64,000 nt of DNA from Gordonia shandongensis DSM 45094. Its GTDB lineage: Bacteria; Actinomycetota; Actinomycetes; Mycobacteriales; Mycobacteriaceae. The translations under genes and the position numbers were made by a program. The stretch lies in NCBI RefSeq assembly GCF_000423025.1, contig NZ_AUHE01000012.1:1-64000 (forward strand). Reading direction: 5' to 3'. Numbering within the stretch: position 1 is the first letter of the stretch; each line of letters opens with the position of its first letter. A model generated the notes under the pieces. The model was not told the origin of the DNA and searched no databases. It worked only from the letters and a program-made list of their open reading frames with translations. Of the stretch, positions 16,098 through 26,117 are shown one piece after another.

Positions 16098-16961
16098 ATG
16101 ACGGTCGCGCGCTATCAGCCCTTCCCGCGGGTCTCCGGCCCGCTGTCCCGCGTCGGCACGGCGGTCGGCGATGCGGTGTCCACCGTCGGCCGGGCGACGC
16201 TCTTCGTCGTCCAGACGCTCGTCCTGCTCCCGGTCACGATCCGCCAGTACCGGCGCGAGACGTTCAAGACCATGAACGCGATGGCGTGGGGCCGCGGCTC
16301 CCTCGTCGTCGACGGCGGCGTGGTCAGTCTGCTCGCCATCCTCGGCGTCGCCGTCGGCGCCGTCATCGCGATCGAGGCCTACAACGCGCTCAACCTCCTC
16401 GGGTTCGGCGCACTGACCGGAATCATCGGCTCGTTCGCCAACATCCGCGAGATCGCCCCCATCCTCACCGGCATCGGCTTCGCCGCCCAGGCCGGATGTC
16501 GGATGACCGCGGAGGTCGGCTCCATGCGGATCTCCGAGGAGATCGACGCCACCGAGGCACTCGGCATGCGCGCCATCCCGTTCGTCGTCGGCACCCGGCT
16601 CATCGGCGGCATGCTCGCCGTCCTGCCGAGCTACCTGCTGTGCCTGGCGATCAGCTTCGGCACCGGCGCCTTGATCGTGAAGGTGTTCCACGGCGAGGCG
16701 CCCGGCACCTACGACCACTACTTCGGGCAGTTCCTCACCGTGTCGGAGATCGGCGCTTCGGTGCTCAAATCGGTGGTCTTCTGCGGGATCGTGACCCTCA
16801 TCCACTGCTACTACGGCTACTTCGCCTCGGGCGGTCCCGAGGGGGTCGGCATCGCCTCCGGCCGGGCCATCCGCGCCAGCCTGGTGGTCATCGTGGTGGC
16901 GAACTTCGCTCTGTCCGTGTCCATCTGGGGGCTGTCCCCGACCCTCGTCTTCACCGGATAG
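16098..16961 (+). CDS. yrbEB: YrbE/MlaE-type permease, second of the mce operon
   Basis: 287-residue MlaE-type permease that should pair with the first YrbE to form the membrane channel of the Mce importer. Visible: hydrophobic segments near 75-100, 160-185, 225-245 and 262-285, and the conserved loop SMRISEEIDATEALGMRAIPF. The mceA-type gene starts nine bases downstream. No own promoter is evident, so it is read from the upstream mce promoter. Confidence 0.92.
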   Translation: MTVARYQPFPRVSGPLSRVGTAVGDAVSTVGRATLFVVQTLVLLPVTIRQYRRETFKTMNAMAWGRGSLVVDGGVVSLLAILGVAVGAVIAIEAYNALNLLGFGALTGIIGSFANIREIAPILTGIGFAAQAGCRMTAEVGSMRISEEIDATEALGMRAIPFVVGTRLIGGMLAVLPSYLLCLAISFGTGALIVKVFHGEAPGTYDHYFGQFLTVSEIGASVLKSVVFCGIVTLIHCYYGYFASGGPEGVGIASGRAIRASLVVIVVANFALSVSIWGLSPTLVFTG

Positions 16962-16969
16962 GCGGGCCC

Positions 16970-18031
16970 ATGCATCAGGACTTTCTCCGCGGCTCCCCCG
17001 CAGCTCAGCGTCGAACGACGATGCTGACGGCGGCGGCGCTCGTGGTCCTCGTCGCCGTGGCCGCCGCCTGCTGGTACGGCGTGACCCGATTCAGCGGCGA
17101 CGACGACTCCGTCTCCGTGCGCATCTACAGCTCCACCGTCGCACCCGGCGTCAAACCGGGGACCGACGTGATCCTCCGCGGCGCCGAGGTCGGGACCATC
17201 GACGACGTGAGCCGCGCCCCGGACGGTTCGCTGGCCCTGGACGTGACCCTCACCCGCAGTCGCATCACGGGCGTCACCGACACGTTCGACATCGACTTCC
17301 GGCCGGCGAACTACTTCGGCGTCACCGCGCTGAACCTCACGCCGCGTGCCGGCGGGTCGGCGCTCGGCGACGGCCTCTCCCTGCGCCGGGATCCCCTGGG
17401 CGACTTCACGATGTCGCGGATGATCGAGCGCGGTTCCATCATCGCGTCCGGCACGCTGTCCGACGAGATGCTCGACACGCTCGACACCGTCCTGCGGTAC
17501 ACGAACGCGCTCACCCCGCTGTTGGAGAGCGGACTGGCGTTCGCCGACATGATCGCCAAGACGCAGAAGGCGCTCCCCTCCGAGCAGCTGCGGGACGCGA
17601 ACGCCGTCCTCGCGTCGATGCCCCGATTCATTCAGCAGACCGCTGACGGCGCCTACCAGATCTTCCAGGGCGTCTACAACCGCCGGCCGGACGGCTCGCT
17701 GGGCATGAACTACCACGACCTGGACAACTCCGATGCCGGCCTGGCGATCGCCGGCGGCGCCCTGTTCTCGGCGGCGGGCAACCTGTTGAAGTCCCACGAC
17801 ACCGAGTTGACGCCCGCGGTCTCCATCGTCACCGCGTTCTCCGACGCCGTCCCGGGGATGCTCGGCTCCGGGACCACCGGCCCCAAGCTCCGGCTCGTCA
17901 TCGACCGGCTCACCGCCGCGTTCGGCGGCACCGCGGGGCGCCCCAGCCTGCGTCTGCGGCTGGTCATGAACGATCTGCCCGGTCTGGCAGCCCCGCTGGC
18001 ACAGGCCGGCCTGCGAGGTGGGAGCCGATGA
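16970..18031 (+). CDS. mceA: Mce family protein A
   Basis: 353-residue Mce protein. N-terminal membrane anchor (about 18-38), then one MlaD/Mce domain (about 47-125, with TVAPGVKPGTDVILRGAEVG and NYFGVTALNLTP), then a long helical tail. Six such proteins assemble into a tube that carries lipids across the periplasm to the YrbE permeases. The frame continues upstream in the neighbouring gene, but ATG 16970 fits the family start. The stop overlaps mceB by ATGA. Which lipid is moved cannot be told; the adjacent lyase-like genes hint at sterols or other degradable lipids. Confidence 0.9.
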   Translation: MHQDFLRGSPAAQRRTTMLTAAALVVLVAVAAACWYGVTRFSGDDDSVSVRIYSSTVAPGVKPGTDVILRGAEVGTIDDVSRAPDGSLALDVTLTRSRITGVTDTFDIDFRPANYFGVTALNLTPRAGGSALGDGLSLRRDPLGDFTMSRMIERGSIIASGTLSDEMLDTLDTVLRYTNALTPLLESGLAFADMIAKTQKALPSEQLRDANAVLASMPRFIQQTADGAYQIFQGVYNRRPDGSLGMNYHDLDNSDAGLAIAGGALFSAAGNLLKSHDTELTPAVSIVTAFSDAVPGMLGSGTTGPKLRLVIDRLTAAFGGTAGRPSLRLRLVMNDLPGLAAPLAQAGLRGGSR

Positions 18032-19038
18032 GGATCACCCGGACGTCCCTGTGGGCGCTGCTCAAGATCGCGATCGCCGCGGCGATCGCCGCGATCCTGA
18101 TGATCATCGTCCTGAACGCGTCCACCCGGCCGGTCCGCTCGACCACGCACACGTACACCGCCGACTTCTCCGACGTGTCGGGTCTGCGGGTCAACGGCGA
18201 CGTCCGGCTGCGCGGCGTGCAGGTCGGCAAGGTGTCCGAGATCGAGCTGCGGCGGTCGTCCGCACCGGGAACGCCGACCGTCGCGCACGTCACCTTCACC
18301 CTCGACGAGGAGTACGGGATCACCGACGCCACCCGGCTCGCCGTGAAATACCAGAACCTGACCGGGCTCCGGTACATCGACGTGACCGGGATCGGCGAGG
18401 GCCGCACCGTCTCGCACGTCGGGTTGTCGCACACCACACCGTCGTTCGACATCACCGAGCTGTTCAACGGTCTCCAACCGGTCCTCAACACGCTCAGCAC
18501 CGAGGAGATCAACGAGGTGAGCCAGAACGCCATCACCCTGCTGCAGGGCGACGGCGGCGGCCTCACGCCGCTCCTCGACAGCATCGAGCGGCTCGGTGAC
18601 TACGCCTCGAATCGCGAACAGGTGATCAGCGTCCTCGTCGAGAACCTCGCCCGCATCTCCGACACGCTGGGCGGGCGCGCCGACAGCATCGTCGCGATCC
18701 TGCACTCGGTGGAGATCCCCGTCGACTCGGCGATCTCGGTGATCGACGAGTTCACCAAGACCTCCATCCTCGGCCCCGCGTTCATGGGGCCGGTGGCGGA
18801 GATCGTCCGCGGTCTCGGACTGAGCGGCGACATGGACATCGACAAGATGATCTCGTCGGCGTTCGGGTCGATCGACCGGTTCGCGGCGTCCGTGCGATTG
18901 ATGCCGGTGGCCTTCGACGCGATGCAGTCCCAGCAAGTCCGCGTGGGACCACGCGCCTGCTCCAAGGGCGCCGCGCCGCTGCCCGACGACGTGAAGCTGT
19001 TCCTCGACCAACGGCTGGTGACGATATGCCGCAAGTGA
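18028..19038 (+). CDS. mceB: Mce family protein B
   Basis: 336-residue Mce protein with an N-terminal anchor (about 9-29), an Mce domain (about 37-115; DVSGLRVNGDVRLRGVQVGKVSEIEL) and a helical C-terminal region. The ATG overlaps the mceA stop (ATGA) and the gene itself overlaps mceC by 13 bases. The C-terminus carries two Cys (RACSKG and TICRK), which could form a periplasmic disulfide. Predicted subunit of the Mce lipid-transfer tube. Confidence 0.9.
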   Translation: MRITRTSLWALLKIAIAAAIAAILMIIVLNASTRPVRSTTHTYTADFSDVSGLRVNGDVRLRGVQVGKVSEIELRRSSAPGTPTVAHVTFTLDEEYGITDATRLAVKYQNLTGLRYIDVTGIGEGRTVSHVGLSHTTPSFDITELFNGLQPVLNTLSTEEINEVSQNAITLLQGDGGGLTPLLDSIERLGDYASNREQVISVLVENLARISDTLGGRADSIVAILHSVEIPVDSAISVIDEFTKTSILGPAFMGPVAEIVRGLGLSGDMDIDKMISSAFGSIDRFAASVRLMPVAFDAMQSQQVRVGPRACSKGAAPLPDDVKLFLDQRLVTICRK

Positions 19039-20030
19039 CGAAGTCCGCCCGGTCGCGCCTGCGACGCCTCCTGGGCAGCGACCTGCGGGTCGGCGTCGCG
19101 GTGATCATCGTGGCGGCGCTGGTGGCGTCGGTGATCACCTACATCTACCTTCGGCCGCCCAACCAGCAGACCGTCGCCTTCGAGACCACCGATGCCGCCG
19201 CCATCTCGACCGGTGACGATGTCCGCGTGGCCGGCGTCTCGGTCGGGTCGGTGACCGAGACGGCGTTGGAGGCCGACCGCGTGCGGGTGACCGCCGAGAT
19301 CGACGACCACGTGTTCGTCGGCGACGACAGTCGCGTGGAGATCCGGATGCTGACCGCTGTCGGCGGCTACTTCGTCACCGTGATCCCCGACGGCGACGAC
19401 GCGCTCGGCGACGCGGTGATCCCCTCGAAGCGGGTGACGACCCCGTACAGCATCGCCGACGTCCTGCAGGAGGCGCCGCGGATCACCGGCGACGTCGACC
19501 CGAAGACCATCGACGCCGACCTGCGGCAGTTGGCCACCGGGCTCACCGACAACACCACCTCCTTCGGCGCCATGGTCAAGGGCCTCACGAGCATCTCGTC
19601 GGTGATGGACCGTCAGCGCGACCAGGTCCTGCAGACGCTCGACCTCGCCCGCGAGTACACGGAGCGCTTCGAGGCCGACCGCGAGTTCGTGTTCCGCCTG
19701 GTGGCGAAGATCGAACGGGTCCTGACCCGCTACAACGCCACCTGGGAGGGGTTCAACGAGACCTACACCCTCCTCGGTGAGGTCCTCGAGCGGATCAGCC
19801 CGCTGTCCTGGTATTACCACAACAACAAGGGGCGCCTGAAAGAGCTCATCACGACCATCCGGACGGGGGTCGGGACGATGCACCGCCAGATGTCACCGGT
19901 CATCGACACCCTCGGCGCATTGGCCGACCGCCTCCGCGGGTTCGTCGGCGCCGACGGCATGAAGGAGCTCGGCGCGAACGTGGTGCTCGCCTCCGACATC
20001 TGCGTCCCCGTCCCGGGAAAGGCCTGCTGA
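19026..20030 (+). CDS. mceC: Mce family protein C
   Basis: 334-residue Mce protein: anchor at about 22-42 (VAVIIVAALVASVITYIYL), Mce domain at about 48-128 (AISTGDDVRVAGVSVGSVTE, IRMLTAVGGYFVTVIP), then a long alpha-helical tail predicted to line the lipid tunnel. It starts inside the end of mceB and shares one base with mceD (TGATG), so the genes are tightly coupled. It ends with two Cys (DICVPVPGKAC). Confidence 0.9.
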   Translation: MPQVTKSARSRLRRLLGSDLRVGVAVIIVAALVASVITYIYLRPPNQQTVAFETTDAAAISTGDDVRVAGVSVGSVTETALEADRVRVTAEIDDHVFVGDDSRVEIRMLTAVGGYFVTVIPDGDDALGDAVIPSKRVTTPYSIADVLQEAPRITGDVDPKTIDADLRQLATGLTDNTTSFGAMVKGLTSISSVMDRQRDQVLQTLDLAREYTERFEADREFVFRLVAKIERVLTRYNATWEGFNETYTLLGEVLERISPLSWYYHNNKGRLKELITTIRTGVGTMHRQMSPVIDTLGALADRLRGFVGADGMKELGANVVLASDICVPVPGKAC

Positions 20031-21103
20031 TGCGTCCCCGTCGTCTGATTCTCCTGGCCGTCGCCGTCGCGGCCGTCGTCGCCGCCGCGGTCGTCGGGGT
20101 GAGCGTCGGCACGTCGTCGACCCGTGCCGGGTTCTGCGCGTATCTGCCCGACAGCATCGGCCTCTACCCCGGCAACCAGGTCACCCAGATGGGTTACCCG
20201 GTGGGGTCGATCACGCGGGTCGCGCCGGCCGGCGACCACGTCCGGGTGACCTTCGATCTCACCGCCGACCGCCGCTTTCCGGCGACCGTCACGGCGGTCA
20301 CCCGGTCGAAGTCCCTGCTGGCCGATCGCAGTCTCGAACTCGTCGGGAACTACCGGACGGGCGAGGAGCTCACACCGGGTTCGTGCATCGCTCTGGACAA
20401 GGGGGTCACCCCGAAGAGCCTCTCGGAGATCACCGGCTCGGCCGCCGACTTCCTCGACGCCCTCTCCCCCGCGACGACACGCTCGGTCGCCGATTCGATC
20501 ATCGGTCTGGACGAGTCGCTGCGCGGCGAGGGGGCCAACGTCGACCGTCTGATCCGGACGTCGGAGCGCGCCATGACCAATCCCGACCCGCTGGTCTCCG
20601 GGGTCGGCGCGATCATCGACGCGATGGCGCCGCTCACCGACAGCGCACTGAGTCGGTGGGGCAGCATCCGGCAGGCGCTCGGCGTCCTGCCCGAGGATCT
20701 CGCCGTCGCCGCCGACAGCCTGTGGCCGGGCGTCACCATCTTCATCGGCTCGCTCGGCCCGTTGATCGCCGACCTCTACGACGTGCAGACCAACTACGGA
20801 GAGGACATCGACTCGATGCTCGAGGACGCTTCGGCCGGCCTGCGCTTGGCCGCATCCCGCTCCGGTGACGTCTCCGAACTGCTCGCCGCCGTCCCCGCCG
20901 TCTCCACGGTCACGCGGGCGATCGGCGGGCGCACGACGACCGGGCTCGCGTCGCCGCAGGTGGAACTCCGGTCGCCGGGTGCGCGCGAGCTGTGCGCGAC
21001 GATCAATCGGGTCCGCCCCGGTTCGTGCACCGCCGACGGCGACGCGGTGCGACTCTCGAGTCTGAGCGTTCTCGACGCGGTGCTGACGGGATCGGGCCGA
21101 TGA
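20030..21103 (+). CDS. mceD: Mce family protein D
   Basis: 357-residue Mce protein. Membrane anchor at about 5-25, Mce domain at about 36-115 (SIGLYPGNQVTQMGYPVGSITRV, TRSKSLLADRSLELV) and a helical C-terminal region. Several Cys (FCAYL, GSCIALD, ELCATI, GSCTADG) could form periplasmic disulfides, as in MceD proteins of related bacteria. The ATG shares a base with the mceC stop, and the stop overlaps mceE by four bases. Confidence 0.9.
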   Translation: MRPRRLILLAVAVAAVVAAAVVGVSVGTSSTRAGFCAYLPDSIGLYPGNQVTQMGYPVGSITRVAPAGDHVRVTFDLTADRRFPATVTAVTRSKSLLADRSLELVGNYRTGEELTPGSCIALDKGVTPKSLSEITGSAADFLDALSPATTRSVADSIIGLDESLRGEGANVDRLIRTSERAMTNPDPLVSGVGAIIDAMAPLTDSALSRWGSIRQALGVLPEDLAVAADSLWPGVTIFIGSLGPLIADLYDVQTNYGEDIDSMLEDASAGLRLAASRSGDVSELLAAVPAVSTVTRAIGGRTTTGLASPQVELRSPGARELCATINRVRPGSCTADGDAVRLSSLSVLDAVLTGSGR

Positions 21104-22098
21104 GGGCCCGGCATCGGCTCCTGTCGGCGGTCGTCGCGCTCGCGACGACGACCGCGCTGCTCGCCGGCTGTTCCCTCGGGCCCGACGACCTGCCGTCGCC
21201 CACGGGCGGCGTCGAGGACGGGTTCCCGGTCGATCTCGAGTTCACCAGTGCGCTCAACCTGCCGAACGGCGCCAACGTGACCTTCGACGGACTGGACGTC
21301 GGCAGGGTGACCGACGTGCGGGCGTCGGGGCAGACCGTGAACGTCACCGCGACCATCCGCGCCGACTCGGAGATCCCGTCCGACGCGGAGGCGACGATCC
21401 GCCAGGACACGGTCCTCGGCGACACCTACGTCGCGATCGACCGGTCGCCCGGGTCGACGGTCACCTCGACGCTGCGCTCCGGCGCCACGATCCCGGTGTC
21501 GCGGACCACGTCGCCGCCTCAGCTCGAGGACACGCTGGCCGTGCTGGCGAACTTCGTCAACGGCGGCAACATCCAGAAGATCGAGGACACGATCCGGCGG
21601 ATCAACCGTGCGGTCCCCGTTCCCGAAGATCTCGTCGGCCTGTCGAAGACCGTCGCGATCGATCTGCGGGACCTGTCGAAGAACCTCGGCCGGATCGACG
21701 GTCTCCTGGCGGGCCTGGACCGGACGGCGACGGCCGTCGAGTCGCGCCACGACAAGATCTCCGCGGTCATCTCCGATCACGGTGTGGAGTATTGGGATCA
21801 GATGGCCAAGAAGATGATCCAGCATCTGGGCACGATCCTCCCGTCGGTCGGCAGCATCTTCGCCGGCGGCGGCTGGCTCGTCCCGATGCTCAAGTCGCTG
21901 GCGACGACGATCAACACCGTCAAGGGCGCCGGCGTCGACTTCGCCGACGACTCCGCTCGCATCGACGCCTTCCTGACATCGGTCATCGTGCCGTTCAGTC
22001 AACGGCCGTCGGTGGATCTGGTCTCGGTGACGACCCCCGACGGCCGACAGCTCGCGGACATGCGGCGAGTCCTGCGCATGCTGGGGGCCGTCCGATGA
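21100..22098 (+). CDS. mceE: Mce family lipoprotein E (LprN-type)
   Basis: 332-residue Mce protein with a lipoprotein signal: basic start RARHR, hydrophobic stretch and lipobox LLAGC, the modified Cys being residue 24. The Mce domain follows (about 45-120; LPNGANVTFDGLDVGRVTDV, TVLGDTYVAI). In mce operons the fifth Mce protein is commonly the lipoprotein, so position and signal agree. ATGA overlaps tie it to mceD and mceF. The lipid anchor would hold the tube at the membrane surface. Confidence 0.92.
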   Translation: MRARHRLLSAVVALATTTALLAGCSLGPDDLPSPTGGVEDGFPVDLEFTSALNLPNGANVTFDGLDVGRVTDVRASGQTVNVTATIRADSEIPSDAEATIRQDTVLGDTYVAIDRSPGSTVTSTLRSGATIPVSRTTSPPQLEDTLAVLANFVNGGNIQKIEDTIRRINRAVPVPEDLVGLSKTVAIDLRDLSKNLGRIDGLLAGLDRTATAVESRHDKISAVISDHGVEYWDQMAKKMIQHLGTILPSVGSIFAGGGWLVPMLKSLATTINTVKGAGVDFADDSARIDAFLTSVIVPFSQRPSVDLVSVTTPDGRQLADMRRVLRMLGAVR

Positions 22099-23057
22099 CC
22101 CGCAAGACAGTCGTCTCGATCGTCGCGATGCTCATCGTCTCGCTGGCGTCGCTGGCCTACATGCGCTCGGTGGGACTCCCGGTCGCGCACTTCGACTCGG
22201 AACGGTCGGCGTCGATGCGCATCGACGACACCAACGGGCTGGTCGTCGGTTCGCGCGTCCTCATGCGCGGGGTCGACATCGGCCGCGTCACCTCGGTGGA
22301 GTCGTCGGCCGACGCGATCACCGTCGACCTGACGTACCGCGAGGATCACCTGATTCCCACGTCGAGCACGTTCCGCGTCGACAACCTCTCGGCGCTCGGC
22401 GAGACGTACATCGCGGTGCTTCCGGACACGCAGGACGGCCCCTATCTGCCCGACGGCGCGGAGATCGACACCGATCGGGTCACGGTGCCGACCACGATCA
22501 AGGCGCTCTCGGAACGGTTCACCCGCCTCCTGGATCAGATCGACCCGGAGCAGTTGCAGGAGATCTTCGCCGAACTGCGGTCGGCGCTGCCCGACGATGC
22601 GGCGGTGCTCTCGACGATCACGCGCGCCGGCGTGGCGACCGCGGCCATGCTCGACGAGACGCGGTCGCCGTTCACGACGCTGCTGACGAACCTGCAGAAG
22701 ATGCTGGCGGACTCCTCGTTCATCCCGCCGGGTCTCAGCGGCACCGCCGATCACATTCTGGCGTTCGGCAAGGGATTCGACGGCGCGATGACCGCAGCGC
22801 AGTTCTTCACGGTGTTCGCCCCGCTGCCCGATTCGATCTCCGACGGCGCCGGACCGCTGATCGACAATCTGCAGAAGTTCCTGGACCGATCGGCCGGCGA
22901 CATCCAGGTGCTGACGGTGGACGTCCTGCCGTCGGCGATGGCGGCGGCGAAGTCGATGCGAACCATGAACATCGGCGCGGTCCTCGACCGGGCGCTCGCC
23001 GCGACCGCCTCCGGCGACGCCCTCACCCTCGACATCAGTTCTCCCCGCCCCCGATAG
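22095..23057 (+). CDS. mceF: Mce family protein F
   Basis: 320-residue Mce protein with an N-terminal anchor (about 5-23), an Mce domain (about 35-115; GLVVGSRVLMRGVDIGRVTSV, DNLSALGETYIAVLP) and a helical tail. It is the last of six Mce subunits and overlaps mceE by ATGA. The Mce-associated gene starts 12 bases after its stop. Shorter than the other subunits because the C-terminal extension is reduced. Confidence 0.9.
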   Translation: MTRKTVVSIVAMLIVSLASLAYMRSVGLPVAHFDSERSASMRIDDTNGLVVGSRVLMRGVDIGRVTSVESSADAITVDLTYREDHLIPTSSTFRVDNLSALGETYIAVLPDTQDGPYLPDGAEIDTDRVTVPTTIKALSERFTRLLDQIDPEQLQEIFAELRSALPDDAAVLSTITRAGVATAAMLDETRSPFTTLLTNLQKMLADSSFIPPGLSGTADHILAFGKGFDGAMTAAQFFTVFAPLPDSISDGAGPLIDNLQKFLDRSAGDIQVLTVDVLPSAMAAAKSMRTMNIGAVLDRALAATASGDALTLDISSPRPR

Positions 23058-23069
23058 GAAGGATCCGCC

Positions 23070-23849
23070 ATGACCTCCACCGTGCTCAACCCAGGGAAGT
23101 CCGAACCAGGGAAGTCCGAGCCAGGGAACCCCGACCCCGAGAAGCCTGACGCTGAGAAGCCTGACGCCGGGAAGTCTGACACTGAGAATTCTGACGCTGA
23201 GAATTCTGACACCGGGAATTCTGACACCGGGAATTCTGACGCCGGGAATTCTGACACCGGGTCTCCTTCGCGCCGCGAGCGGCGCCGCGAGTCGTCGGCC
23301 CGGCGGATCGCGGGACGCGACCGGCAGGTGAGCCTGCATTCGCTGCTGGTCGGTCTCACCGTGGGGCTGATCATCGTCGCCCTGGCGGTCGCCCTGACCA
23401 TCAGCATGTGGCTGCTCGTGGGCAAGTCCGACGAGCTGAACGCGGCGGCCGCCGCCCGCGACGCCGACGCGAAGGCCGAGCAGGTGGCCCTCGACTACGC
23501 CGTCGGTGCGGCCCAGATGGATTTCAGCAAACCCGCCGAATGGCGCGGCCGCCTCACGAAGGGGACGTCGAAGGAGCTCACGAACCGGCTGACGCAGGCC
23601 GCGACGTCGATGGAGCAGATCATCGCCCCGCTGCAGTGGACGTCGTCCGCCACCCCCATCACGGCGGTCGTCCGGTCCGATGACGACGGCACCTACGTCG
23701 TCGACTGCTTCGTCAACGTCGTCACCAAGAACACGCAGGCGCCCGAGGGCGTCCAGTCGACGGCGACCTACAGCGTGACCATCGACAGCGACAAGGACTG
23801 GACGATCACCGACGTCGGCGGCATCGACGCGATGCTCGGGGAGAAGTAG
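23070..23849 (+). CDS. Mce-associated membrane protein
   Basis: 259-residue protein in the usual Mce-associated position at the operon end. It has a repetitive acidic/polar N-terminus (12 pentads), a basic patch (SRRERRRESSARR), one membrane segment (about 90-117; LVGLTVGLIIVALAVALTISMW) and a periplasmic domain of the type seen in Mce-associated and VirB8-like proteins (WRGRLTKGTSKEL, VVDCFVNVVTKN). Such proteins support assembly or stability of Mce complexes. GGAAGG precedes the ATG. The N-terminal repeats are cytoplasmic and look disordered. Confidence 0.85.
   Translation: MTSTVLNPGKSEPGKSEPGNPDPEKPDAEKPDAGKSDTENSDAENSDTGNSDTGNSDAGNSDTGSPSRRERRRESSARRIAGRDRQVSLHSLLVGLTVGLIIVALAVALTISMWLLVGKSDELNAAAAARDADAKAEQVALDYAVGAAQMDFSKPAEWRGRLTKGTSKELTNRLTQAATSMEQIIAPLQWTSSATPITAVVRSDDDGTYVVDCFVNVVTKNTQAPEGVQSTATYSVTIDSDKDWTITDVGGIDAMLGEK
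23091..23270 (+). repeat. In-frame 15-bp repeats in the Mce-associated gene
   Basis: Twelve 15-bp units encode pentads such as PGKSE, AEKPD, TENSD and TGNSD. They are nearly identical at DNA level in the second half (GGAATTCTGACRCC-type units), which points to recent expansion. Confidence 0.85.
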
Positions 23850-23868
23850 CCGTAGGCACTCCCCGCCC

Positions 23869-23884
23869 GCGGCGTCAGCGCCGC
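23869..23884. other. GC hairpin at the convergent gene ends
   Basis: GCGGCG-TCAG-CGCCGC, a perfect 6-bp stem whose loop contains the stop codon of the M18 aminopeptidase gene. It lies between the end of the mce operon and the converging peptidase gene. No T-run, so weak as a terminator. Confidence 0.4.
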
Positions 23885-25158
23885 AGGAACGCGGTGAGCG
23901 CGGCGGCGTACATCGCGACGTCGTCGACGCCCATCAGCTCCCGGCAACTGTGCATCGCCAGCTGCGGGGCTCCGACGTCGACCGTCAACAGCCCCGTGCG
24001 GGTGGCCGTCAGGGGGCCGATGGTCGACCCGCACGGCAGGTCCGCACGGTGGATGTACCGCTGCAGCGGCACCCCCGCCTCCCGGCAGGCCAGCGCGAAC
24101 TCGGCCTCGCCGATCGCGTCGGACGCGTACCGGAGGTTCTGGTTCACTTTGAGGACGGGGCCGCCGTTGACCGCGATGGTGTGGGTCGGCTCGTGTCGTT
24201 CGGGATAGTTCGGGTGCGTCGCGTGGGCCATGTCGCCGGACACGCAGACGCTCGCCGCCATCGCCCGGAGGAACTCGGCACGCGCTCCCCCCGCGGCGCC
24301 GACGATCCGTTCGCACACGGTCACCAGCAGATCCGACGATGCGCCCCGCTCCGAACCCGATCCGACCTCCTCGTGGTCGAACAGCGCGAGCATCGAGATC
24401 GCGCCGTCGGGTTCGGCGTCCAGCAGCGCGCGCAGGCCCGCATAGCAGGTGCCCTGATTGTCGAGGCGCGGGGCGCTCAGCAGGTCGCCGGCCGCACCGA
24501 TGATCCGCGACGGCGTCACGTCGTGGGTCATCAGCTCCCAGCCGAGGACCGCGTTCGGATCGACGCCGGCCCGGTCGGCCACGACCGCCAGCAGCGGTTC
24601 GGCGTCCCCCACCCCGCGGACGGCGTCGACGTGCCGCTGCGGGTCGAGGGTGACGCCCTTGCGGTCGTCGGACAGGTGGATCGCGAGCTGCGGCACCCGC
24701 AGCATCGGGTCGTCGATCCGCACGAGCGTCGACGCCACCGCGCCGTCGCCGTCGTCGTAGGCGAGCCTGCCGGAGAGTCCGAGGTCGCGGTCGAGCCACG
24801 AGTTGAGCCACGCCCCGCCGTACGGCTCGAGCGCGACGGTCGCCAGCCCCGCCGAACTCCGGTCGGGGTGCTGCTTCACCCGCAGGTTCGGGCTGTCGGT
24901 GTGACCGCCGATGATCCGGAAGCGCGGGTCGCCGCTCGCGCCGCCCGCGTTCCAGGCGATGATCGAACCACCGCGGACCACGTAGGCGCGGGGCTCGTCA
25001 CCGGTCCAATCGCCGGTCTCGTCGAGGCGGACGTATCCGGCGGCGTCGAGCTGCGCCGCGACGGTCGCGCAGACGTGGAACGGCGACGGTGAGGCGTCGA
25101 TGAACTCCGCGAGGCCGGCGGCGTCCGCCGAGGTGGACGGCGGGAGCGTTCCGGACAT
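23875..25158 (-). CDS. M18 family aminopeptidase
   Basis: 427-residue zinc aminopeptidase of the aspartyl aminopeptidase family, removing N-terminal (often acidic) residues from peptides in the cytoplasm. Metal and catalytic motifs are in order: [12 protein letters not shown] (His, Asp), LDNQGTC, DHEEVGS (Glu-Glu) and the C-terminal MHSCRELMG. Start ATG 25158 lies two bases after the purQ stop, so it belongs to the purS-purQ transcription unit. I recall a similar M18 gene (pepC) near purSQ in M. tuberculosis, which supports vertical inheritance. Confidence 0.92.
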   Translation of the reverse strand: MSGTLPPSTSADAAGLAEFIDASPSPFHVCATVAAQLDAAGYVRLDETGDWTGDEPRAYVVRGGSIIAWNAGGASGDPRFRIIGGHTDSPNLRVKQHPDRSSAGLATVALEPYGGAWLNSWLDRDLGLSGRLAYDDGDGAVASTLVRIDDPMLRVPQLAIHLSDDRKGVTLDPQRHVDAVRGVGDAEPLLAVVADRAGVDPNAVLGWELMTHDVTPSRIIGAAGDLLSAPRLDNQGTCYAGLRALLDAEPDGAISMLALFDHEEVGSGSERGASSDLLVTVCERIVGAAGGARAEFLRAMAASVCVSGDMAHATHPNYPERHEPTHTIAVNGGPVLKVNQNLRYASDAIGEAEFALACREAGVPLQRYIHRADLPCGSTIGPLTATRTGLLTVDVGAPQLAMHSCRELMGVDDVAMYAAALTAFLRR

Positions 25159-25160
25159 CG

Positions 25161-25841
25161 TCAGACCGCCGCGAGTACCGCGTCCAGCGCCGAGTAGAAG
25201 ATGCCGAGCCCGTCGTCGCTGGGCCCGGTCAGCGCCTCCACGGCGTGCTCCGGGTGCGGCATGAGCCCCATGACGCGCCCGTCGGCACTCGAGATGCCCG
25301 CGATGTCGAGCGCCGAGCCGTTCGGGTTGTCGCCGGCGTAGGTGAACACGATGCGACCGTCGCCGCCGAGTTCGGCGAGCGTCTCCTCGGAGGCCACGTA
25401 CCGGCCCTCCCCCGACTTGAGCGGGATGAGGATCTCGGCACCCGGCTCGTAACGGGTGGTCCACGCCGTCGTCGTCGACTCCACGCGCAACCACTGATCG
25501 CGGCACACGAAGTGCAGACCCTCGTTGCGGGTGAGCGCCCCCGGGAGGAGTCCGGCCTCGCACAGGATCTGGAAGCCGTTGCAGATGCCGAGCACCGGCA
25601 TGCCCTTGTCGGCCGCTGCGATCACCTCGTCCATGACGGGTGCGAATTTGGCGATGGCGCCGCAGCGCAGGTAGTCGCCGTATGAGAAGCCGCCGGGGAC
25701 GATGACGGCGTCGACGCCCTTGAGGTCGGCGTCACCGTGCCACAGGCTCACGGCCTCACCGCCGGCGACGGTGACGGCGCGAGCGGCGTCGACGTCGTCG
25801 AGGGTGCCGGGGAACGTGATCACTCCGATGCGCGCGGTCAT
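25161..25841 (-). CDS. purQ: Phosphoribosylformylglycinamidine synthase subunit PurQ
   Basis: 226-residue glutaminase subunit of FGAM synthase (step 4 of purine synthesis). It hydrolyses glutamine and passes ammonia to PurL. The class I amidotransferase triad is visible: Cys in [10 protein letters not shown], His and Glu in the C-terminal PHPEHAVE. N-terminus [13 protein letters not shown] is typical. It follows purS by four bases. PurL is not in the window, so the complex is encoded in at least two places. Confidence 0.96.
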   Translation of the reverse strand: MTARIGVITFPGTLDDVDAARAVTVAGGEAVSLWHGDADLKGVDAVIVPGGFSYGDYLRCGAIAKFAPVMDEVIAAADKGMPVLGICNGFQILCEAGLLPGALTRNEGLHFVCRDQWLRVESTTTAWTTRYEPGAEILIPLKSGEGRYVASEETLAELGGDGRIVFTYAGDNPNGSALDIAGISSADGRVMGLMPHPEHAVEALTGPSDDGLGIFYSALDAVLAAV

Positions 25842-25845
25842 CTGA

Positions 25846-26085
25846 TCACTCCGAGACGCGGGAGACGGAGAAGTTCTCGATGACCGTGTTGGTCAGGAGT
25901 TCCTCGGCGATCCGCTCCAGAGCGGCGTCGTCGACGGTGTCGTCGACTTCCAGCTCGAACCGCTTGCCCTGCCGCACATCCGAGACGCCGGCGAACCCCA
26001 GACGACCCAGGGCGCCGACGATGGCCTGGCCCTGCGGGTCCAGGATCTCGGCCTTCGGCATCACATCGACCACTACACGCGCCAT
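25846..26085 (-). CDS. purS: Phosphoribosylformylglycinamidine synthase subunit PurS
   Basis: 79-residue small subunit of FGAM synthase, which bridges PurQ and Pur[23 protein letters not shown] and the C-terminal [12 protein letters not shown] match the family and its usual length. ATG 26085 is chosen over the upstream GTG 26094; GAGGAG lies 11 bases upstream. First gene of purS-purQ-peptidase. Confidence 0.95.
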   Translation of the reverse strand: MARVVVDVMPKAEILDPQGQAIVGALGRLGFAGVSDVRQGKRFELEVDDTVDDAALERIAEELLTNTVIENFSVSRVSE

Positions 26086-26117
26086 TCGCCGCACTGCTCC
26101 TCACACAGATGATCCAG